From Flavobacterium sp. Root186 (GTDB lineage Bacteria > Bacteroidota > Bacteroidia > Flavobacteriales > Flavobacteriaceae), in contig NZ_LMHW01000016.1 in NCBI RefSeq assembly GCF_001428525.1, forward strand, positions 62,001-126,000: 64,000 nt of DNA, given 5' to 3'. The notes under the pieces are model-generated. The model did no database searches, had not been told where the DNA came from, and saw only the letters and a program-made list of their open reading frames with translations. Each line of letters begins with the position of its first letter. Position 1 is the stretch's first letter. A program made the position numbers and the translations under genes. Shown in pieces: positions 59,923 through 64,000 of this stretch.

Positions 59923-60459
59923 ATGGAAAAAATAGAACTATTTTCAAGTAAGAAAAAATCTTTTTTGTTGTTAATTGGCTCACTTCTTTTTCTTGCCGGA
60001 GGTATCTGGTTTTTTTTTGATGCTGAAAATTTAGCAAATTTCAAATATAGAAGCCCAATTTTAATAAAAACAATTGGAATTATTTCAATTTTATTTTCCG
60101 GAATAGCCATTTACATATCAATAAAACAACTAGTAAAAAATCAATTACTTCTTCTTATTGATGAGAATGGAATTAACCTTAATCCTAAAAAAATGTCTAC
60201 TCAAAATATTGAATGGAAGAATATTGAAGGATTTTCTGAGCTAAAAATACAGAGCCAAAAAATGGTAATTATTGAAGTGAACAATCCAGATTTTTGGATT
60301 AACAAAGAAAAAAATTACTTAAGAAAAAAGGCAATAGAATATAATTTCTCTAATTATGGTTCTCCATTTGTGGTTTCTGCGGTTTCAATGCAAATAAATT
60401 ACATTGAACTTTTGAAGATATTAAATGAGAATCATGAGAAATATAAAAAATTCGCATAG
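59923..60459 (+). CDS. Small two-helix membrane protein, STM3941-like
   Basis: The protein has 178 residues. Two membrane segments (about 13-31 SFLLLIGSLLFLAGGIWFFF and 46-65 LIKTIGIISILFSGIAIYIS) precede a cytosolic PH-like domain: LLLLIDENGINLNPKKMSTQ, IEWKNIEGFSELKIQSQKMV, ...PFVVSAVSMQINYIELLKIL. This order (two helices, then a short pleckstrin-like beta domain with a D..G...N/W..I..I pattern) resembles proteins annotated as STM3941 family; the function is unknown. It starts 33 nt after the exporter stop; a CACGAATT repeat fragment fills that gap. Confidence 0.65.
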   Translation: MEKIELFSSKKKSFLLLIGSLLFLAGGIWFFFDAENLANFKYRSPILIKTIGIISILFSGIAIYISIKQLVKNQLLLLIDENGINLNPKKMSTQNIEWKNIEGFSELKIQSQKMVIIEVNNPDFWINKEKNYLRKKAIEYNFSNYGSPFVVSAVSMQINYIELLKILNENHEKYKKFA

Positions 60460-60473
60460 GGATTAACACATAG

Positions 60474-60579
60474 TTTGTCATTCCGAGGAACGAGGAATCT
60501 CCGCAAGAAACTCTGCTCCAAGGATTGCCAATCTTTGTAGAGCTACTCGCGGAGATTCCTCGTTCCTCGGAATGACAAA
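60474..60579. repeat. Perfect 31-bp inverted repeat (GAGGAACGAGGAATC family)
   Basis: Arms at 60474-60504 and 60549-60579 are exact complements around a 44-nt centre. The core word is CATTCCGAGGAACGAGGAAT. Related halves occur near 37670-37745 and 45678-45702. No transposase or target-site duplication is evident. Confidence 0.85.
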
Positions 60580-60609
60580 AAAGAAAAAACAATTGGTTCT
60601 CCTGAAAAC

Positions 60610-60695
60610 GAGTGCCCTAGCCCTGATCGAAGCGGCATCCTTTCTATTTTTTCTTTAAAAATAGAAAGATACAGCGGATAGCAGGAAACAGCTTC
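60610..60695 (+). ncRNA. Conserved structured intergenic element (GCCCTAGCCCTGAT type), possibly Flavo-1-like
   Basis: The sequence GAGTGCCCTAGCCCTGAT is followed by GAAGCGGCATCC, a strong hairpin TTTCTATTTTT/AAAAATAGAAA (about 60640-60668), then ACAGCGGATAGCAGGAAACA and GCTTC closing against the GAG(T/C)GC side. I recall near-identical elements repeated in many flavobacterial genomes, always with conserved flanks and a variable central hairpin, which is what a structured RNA shows. The link to the Rfam motif Flavo-1 is from memory and not verified. It lies 20 nt ahead of the asnS -7 box. Confidence 0.5.
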
Positions 60696-60715
60696 AAAAA
60701 TTAATTATTATCGTT

Positions 60716-60723
60716 TATATTTG
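60716..60723 (+). promoter_or_regulatory. -7 element of asnS
   Basis: A perfect TATATTTG, 68 nt before the asnS ATG; a clear -33 TTG is missing. It follows the structured element, so that element would not be in the asnS leader. Confidence 0.55.
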
Positions 60724-60791
60724 CAATTCGATATAAAAAACACTGGTTTTATTTTAAACTAAAATCAGCAATCTATAAATCTAAAATAAAA

Positions 60792-62237
60792 ATGAAACAC
60801 ACAAAGGTTAAAGACTTATTAAACAGTACGACGACGCTACAGGAAGTGAATGCAAAAGGATGGGTGAGAACTTTTAGAAATAATCAGTTCATCGCGCTTA
60901 ATGACGGTTCTACAATTAATAATATACAATGTGTTGTTGATTTTGAAAATACGCCGGAAGAGACTTTAAAAAGAATCACGACTGGAGCTGCGGTTTCTGT
61001 AATTGGAACTTTAGTTGAAAGTAAAGGTGCAGGTCAGAAATATGAAATTCAGGTTTCTAAATTAGAAATCCTTGGAGATTCTGATGCGGAGAAATTCCCA
61101 ATGCAGCCTAAAAAACACTCTTTAGAGTTTTTACGTGAAAACGCTCACTTGCGTGTACGTACAAATGCTTTTGGTGCTATTATGCGTGTGCGTTCGGTAC
61201 TTTCATTTGCCGTTCATAAATATTTTCAGGAAAAAGGTTTTGTTTACGTAAATACGCCAATTATTACGGGAGCTGACGCTGAAGGTGCTGGAGAAATGTT
61301 TCAGGTAACTTCACTGCCTTTGGATAATCTTCCAAAAAATGAAGAAGGAAACATTGACTTCAAAAAAGATTTTTTTGGAAAACATACCAACTTAACGGTT
61401 TCTGGACAGTTAGAAGGTGAAACTTTCGCCATGGCTTTGGGTCAGATTTATACTTTTGGACCGACTTTTAGAGCTGAGAATTCAAATACTTCTCGTCACT
61501 TGGCAGAATTTTGGATGATCGAGCCGGAAGTTGCTTTCAACGATCTAGATGACAACATGGATTTGGCTGAAGATTTTATTCAGTACGTCATTAAATATGC
61601 TTTAGACAATTGTCAGGATGATTTGAAATTCTTGGAAGGAAGACTTTTAGAAGAAGAAAAATCAAAACCACAGGCAGACAGAAGCGAAATGGCTTTGTTA
61701 GAGAAACTGAACTTCGTTTTGGAGAATAATTTCAAACGTGTTTCTTATACAGAAGCAATTGACATTTTAAGAGATTCAACTCCAAATAAGAAGAAAAAAT
61801 TCCAATATATCATCAACGAATGGGGAGCTGATTTACAGTCAGAACACGAACGTTATTTGGTTGAAAAACACTTTAAATGTCCGGTAATTTTATTTGATTA
61901 CCCAGCAAACATTAAGGCATTTTACATGCGTTTGAACGACAACACAGAACCAGGAAGAGAAACGGTTCGTGCAATGGACATCCTTTTCCCTGGAATTGGA
62001 GAAATCGTTGGAGGTTCTGAAAGAGAGGAACGTTACGATGTTTTGGTTGAAAAAATGAAAGCTTTAGAAATCGACGAAGAAGAATTATACTGGTATTTAG
62101 ACACCAGAAGATTTGGATCAGCAACTCACGCAGGTTTCGGTTTAGGATTTGAGCGTTTGGTATTGTTTGTTACTGGAATGACAAACATTAGAGACGTAAT
62201 TCCTTTCCCAAGAACTCCTGGAAGTGCGGAGTTTTAA
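60792..62237 (+). CDS. asnS: Asparaginyl-tRNA synthetase
   Basis: This 481-residue class IIb synthetase charges tRNA-Asn. The N-terminal OB-fold anticodon domain (about 12-110) has GWVRTFRNNQFIALNDGSTI. The catalytic core shows motif 2 FGPTFRAENSNTSRHLAEFW followed by MIEPE, and motif 3 HAGFGLGFERLVLFVTG near 455-471; the end IRDVIPFPRTPGSAEF is typical of AsnRS rather than AspRS. Length and motif order are normal. rpoN follows after a 138-nt gap with a GAAACTT palindrome, an order that is common in flavobacteria. Confidence 0.97.
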   Translation: MKHTKVKDLLNSTTTLQEVNAKGWVRTFRNNQFIALNDGSTINNIQCVVDFENTPEETLKRITTGAAVSVIGTLVESKGAGQKYEIQVSKLEILGDSDAEKFPMQPKKHSLEFLRENAHLRVRTNAFGAIMRVRSVLSFAVHKYFQEKGFVYVNTPIITGADAEGAGEMFQVTSLPLDNLPKNEEGNIDFKKDFFGKHTNLTVSGQLEGETFAMALGQIYTFGPTFRAENSNTSRHLAEFWMIEPEVAFNDLDDNMDLAEDFIQYVIKYALDNCQDDLKFLEGRLLEEEKSKPQADRSEMALLEKLNFVLENNFKRVSYTEAIDILRDSTPNKKKKFQYIINEWGADLQSEHERYLVEKHFKCPVILFDYPANIKAFYMRLNDNTEPGRETVRAMDILFPGIGEIVGGSEREERYDVLVEKMKALEIDEEELYWYLDTRRFGSATHAGFGLGFERLVLFVTGMTNIRDVIPFPRTPGSAEF

Positions 62238-62239
62238 AA

Positions 62240-62363
62240 AGTTTCAGGTTTCAAGTTTCAGGTTGTTGGAACTTGAACTAAAATTATAAAATTTGTTTTC
62301 AAGTTTCAGGTTTTAAGTTTATCCGTTAAGTTGGAAAACTTGAAACTTGAAACTTGAAACTTT
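62240..62363. repeat. AAGTTTCAGG / CTTGAAACTT inverted phrase repeat
   Basis: GTTTCAGGTTTCAAGTTTCA (62251-62270) and a further copy at 62300-62320 pair with tandem CTTGAAACTTGAAACTTGAA at 62339-62358. This fills the asnS-rpoN gap and ends 12 nt before the rpoN ATG. Confidence 0.65.
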
Positions 62364-62375
62364 TAACAAAAACAA

Positions 62376-63836
62376 ATGCTAAAGCAATTTTTAAATTTAA
62401 AATTATCACAAAAATTATCTCCACAGCAAATACAGCTGATGAAGTTAATTCAATTGCCTACGCAAGCTTTTGAGCAACGTTTATTAGAAGAAATGAACGA
62501 AAATCCGGCTCTGGAAGCTGGTAAAGAAGATGAATACGAAGCAGATGAATTTGCCAATGAAGACTACGACGATTATGATGATGCAGAATCTGACAGAATT
62601 GAAGCAGACGACATTAATATTGACGAATACTTAAGCGACGACGATACTCCTGATTACAAAACTCAGGTTAATAATTATAGTGATGATGAAGAACGCGAAA
62701 CGCCTTTTGCTTCGCCAATTAGTTTTCATCAGGATTTAATCAATCAGCTGAATACTTTTATTTTGAACGATGAAGAACGCGAAATCGCCGAATTCCTTGT
62801 TGGAAGTATTGATGATATGGGTTATATCCGCAGAAGCGTTCCGGATATTGTAGACGATATGGCTTTTACTCAGGGAATTTATACTGATGAAGCAATGGTC
62901 GAAAAAATGCTGCATGTCATTCATGAACTTGAACCTTCGGGAGTTGGAGCGCGTGATTTACAGGAATGTTTATTGTTACAATTAAAGCATAAAACGCCAA
63001 CTGAATATGTTGACTTGGCAATCGATATTATCGAAAATCAGTTTGATGCTTTTACAAAGAAACATTACGACAAATTATTACAGAAATACAGCGTTTCGAA
63101 CGAACAGCTTAAAAAAGCAATTCACGAAATTGAAAGATTAAACCCAAAACCGGGCGGTTCTTTTACCGGAAATAACAAAGTTACTGAAAATGTTGTCCCT
63201 GATTTTGCGATCAGAATTGTGGATGGCGAACTGGAATTGACTTTAAACGGACGAAATGCTCCATCGTTGCACGTTTCTAAAGATTATCAGGAAATGATGC
63301 AGACGTATAAAGATTCTCGTGATAAATCGACAGCACAGAAAGACGCAGTTCAGTTTATCAAACAAAAACTGGATTCGGCTAAATGGTTTATCGATGCGAT
63401 TAGACAACGTCAGGAAACTCTTTTTGTAACGATGAATGCGATTATGCATTATCAGGAAGAATTTTTCTTAGACGGCGACGAAACCAAATTAAAACCCATG
63501 ATCTTAAAAGATATTGCGGATATGGTTGGCTTGGATATTTCGACAATTTCGCGTGTTGCTAACAGTAAATATGTGGAAACCCCATATGGAACGAAACTTA
63601 TCAAAGAATTTTTCTCTGAAGCCATGAAAAATGATCAGGGTGAAGATGTTTCGACTTTAGAAATCAAAAAAATTCTTAAGAATACAATTGAAGAAGAAGA
63701 CAAAAAGAAACCACTTCCAGACGATCAATTGGCCGAAATCTTAAAAGAAAAAGGGTATCCAATTGCAAGAAGAACTATTGCAAAATATCGTGAACAACTT
63801 GATATTCCGGTTGCGAGAATGAGAAAGAAAATTTAG
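62376..63836 (+). CDS. rpoN: RNA polymerase sigma-54 factor
   Basis: The protein has 486 residues. Region I (1-48) is the Gln/Leu-rich activator-responsive part: LKLSQKLSPQQIQLMKLIQL then RLLEEMNENPALE. An acidic region II (about 50-110, rich in D/E) follows, then the core-binding domain (DLINQLNTFILNDEEREIAE, EPSGVGARDLQECLLLQLKH, LNPKPGG) and the DNA-binding part with HTH DIADMVGLDISTISRVANSK. The RpoN box ARRTIAKYRE is at 464-473. It recognises -24/-12 promoters with enhancer-binding proteins, none of which is in the window. Confidence 0.97.
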   Translation: MLKQFLNLKLSQKLSPQQIQLMKLIQLPTQAFEQRLLEEMNENPALEAGKEDEYEADEFANEDYDDYDDAESDRIEADDINIDEYLSDDDTPDYKTQVNNYSDDEERETPFASPISFHQDLINQLNTFILNDEEREIAEFLVGSIDDMGYIRRSVPDIVDDMAFTQGIYTDEAMVEKMLHVIHELEPSGVGARDLQECLLLQLKHKTPTEYVDLAIDIIENQFDAFTKKHYDKLLQKYSVSNEQLKKAIHEIERLNPKPGGSFTGNNKVTENVVPDFAIRIVDGELELTLNGRNAPSLHVSKDYQEMMQTYKDSRDKSTAQKDAVQFIKQKLDSAKWFIDAIRQRQETLFVTMNAIMHYQEEFFLDGDETKLKPMILKDIADMVGLDISTISRVANSKYVETPYGTKLIKEFFSEAMKNDQGEDVSTLEIKKILKNTIEEEDKKKPLPDDQLAEILKEKGYPIARRTIAKYREQLDIPVARMRKKI

Positions 63837-63850
63837 GTTTTTCTTTTTTA

Positions 63851-63920
63851 AACCATATAAGAAATGTAAGTTCATTTTAAATAAAAGGCTCGATAAACTT
63901 TAGTTTATTGGGCTTTTTAT
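63851..63920 (+). terminator. ACCATATAAG repeat arm and rpoN terminator hairpin
   Basis: AACCATATAAGAAATGTAAG at 63851-63870 repeats the arm found at 18661. The following hairpin AAGGCTCGATAAACT/AGTTTATTGGGCTT (about 63884-63914, one G:G-type mismatch) has a T-rich tail and probably ends rpoN. Confidence 0.7.
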
Positions 63921-63950
63921 TTTTTGCTTTCCAAACCATATTTGTTATTA

Positions 63951-63997
63951 AACCGGATTAAAATCCGGCCCTACAATATAGTTCGAGCCGAAGGCTC
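63951..63997. repeat. CCGGATTAAAATCCGG and GAGCCgaaGGCTC palindromes
   Basis: CCGGATTA/TAATCCGG-type palindrome at 63953-63968 followed by CCTACAATA and a second palindrome GAGCC-gaa-GGCTC at 63985-63997. It resembles the CTGGACT-TC-AGTCCAG site at 41277 and the ACCACGGG site at 35756 in style. It runs to the window edge. Confidence 0.6.
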
Positions 63998-64000
63998 TTT

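Noticed and set aside
60474..60579. Insertion sequence ends
   Set aside because: The inverted repeat has only 44 nt between the arms and no transposase frame or target duplication.

Overview
The window reads as chromosomal DNA of a low-GC Bacteroidota species, most likely a Flavobacterium. The grounds are the TAnnTTTG-type promoters, the near absence of Shine-Dalgarno sites, TonB-dependent receptors, type IX secretion (T9SS) cargo with C-terminal sorting domains, DUF4271/DUF4296/DUF3098/DUF5686 genes in their usual settings, and long gaps filled with short palindromic phrases. No tRNA, rRNA, CRISPR array, transposase, prophage or origin was recognised. Almost all genes look native.

Layout: 1-5.5 kb holds a partial dCMP deaminase, a HupE/UreJ membrane protein, a TerB-like protein, a small lipoprotein, fructose-1,6-bisphosphatase, a GNAT acetyltransferase and aspartate kinase. 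5.7-14.6 kb is an outer-membrane region: a beta-barrel receptor, two tandem membrane-anchored AraC regulators, a 1145-residue outer-membrane protein and a secreted Ala/Lys-rich protein. 14.9-26.1 kb is the most interesting part: a glycosyltransferase, an OprP-type porin, a PhoR/PhoB-like two-component pair, a TonB receptor, a T9SS surface protein, a beta-helix lipoprotein and a mini-protein that is almost only a T9SS sorting domain. Five of these promoters carry 7-bp units (about [AGT]TAA[CT]NN) at 11-bp steps, always in the same phase to the -7 box, which I read as a PHO-box-like array. 26.2-37.4 kb contains an M57-type metalloprotease, a LuxE-like enzyme, tyrS, a nucleoside-sugar-type epimerase, the DUF4296-pyrC-polyprenol mannose synthase operon, DUF4271-hemD, an Lrp/AsnC regulator and a YugP-type peptidase. 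37.8-41.0 kb is a leuS gene with two unusual inserts.

41.3-64 kb holds a ModE-like regulator with a TonB receptor, ftsX-DUF3098-uppP-truB, a thioredoxin-like protein, pyrH-frr, a DUF5686 protein, a CPA2-type antiporter, a LytS/LytTR pair, an SMR transporter, an RND/MMPL exporter, a small membrane protein, a structured intergenic element, asnS and rpoN.

How the genes fit together: the porin, the TonB receptor, the surface and lipoproteins and possibly the glycosyltransferase look like one phosphate-starvation regulon placed around its own regulators. The rest is mostly housekeeping (translation, pyrimidine, haem, envelope precursor and cell-division functions) interrupted by envelope transport genes. 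All assignments are from reading the sequence; no database search was run.
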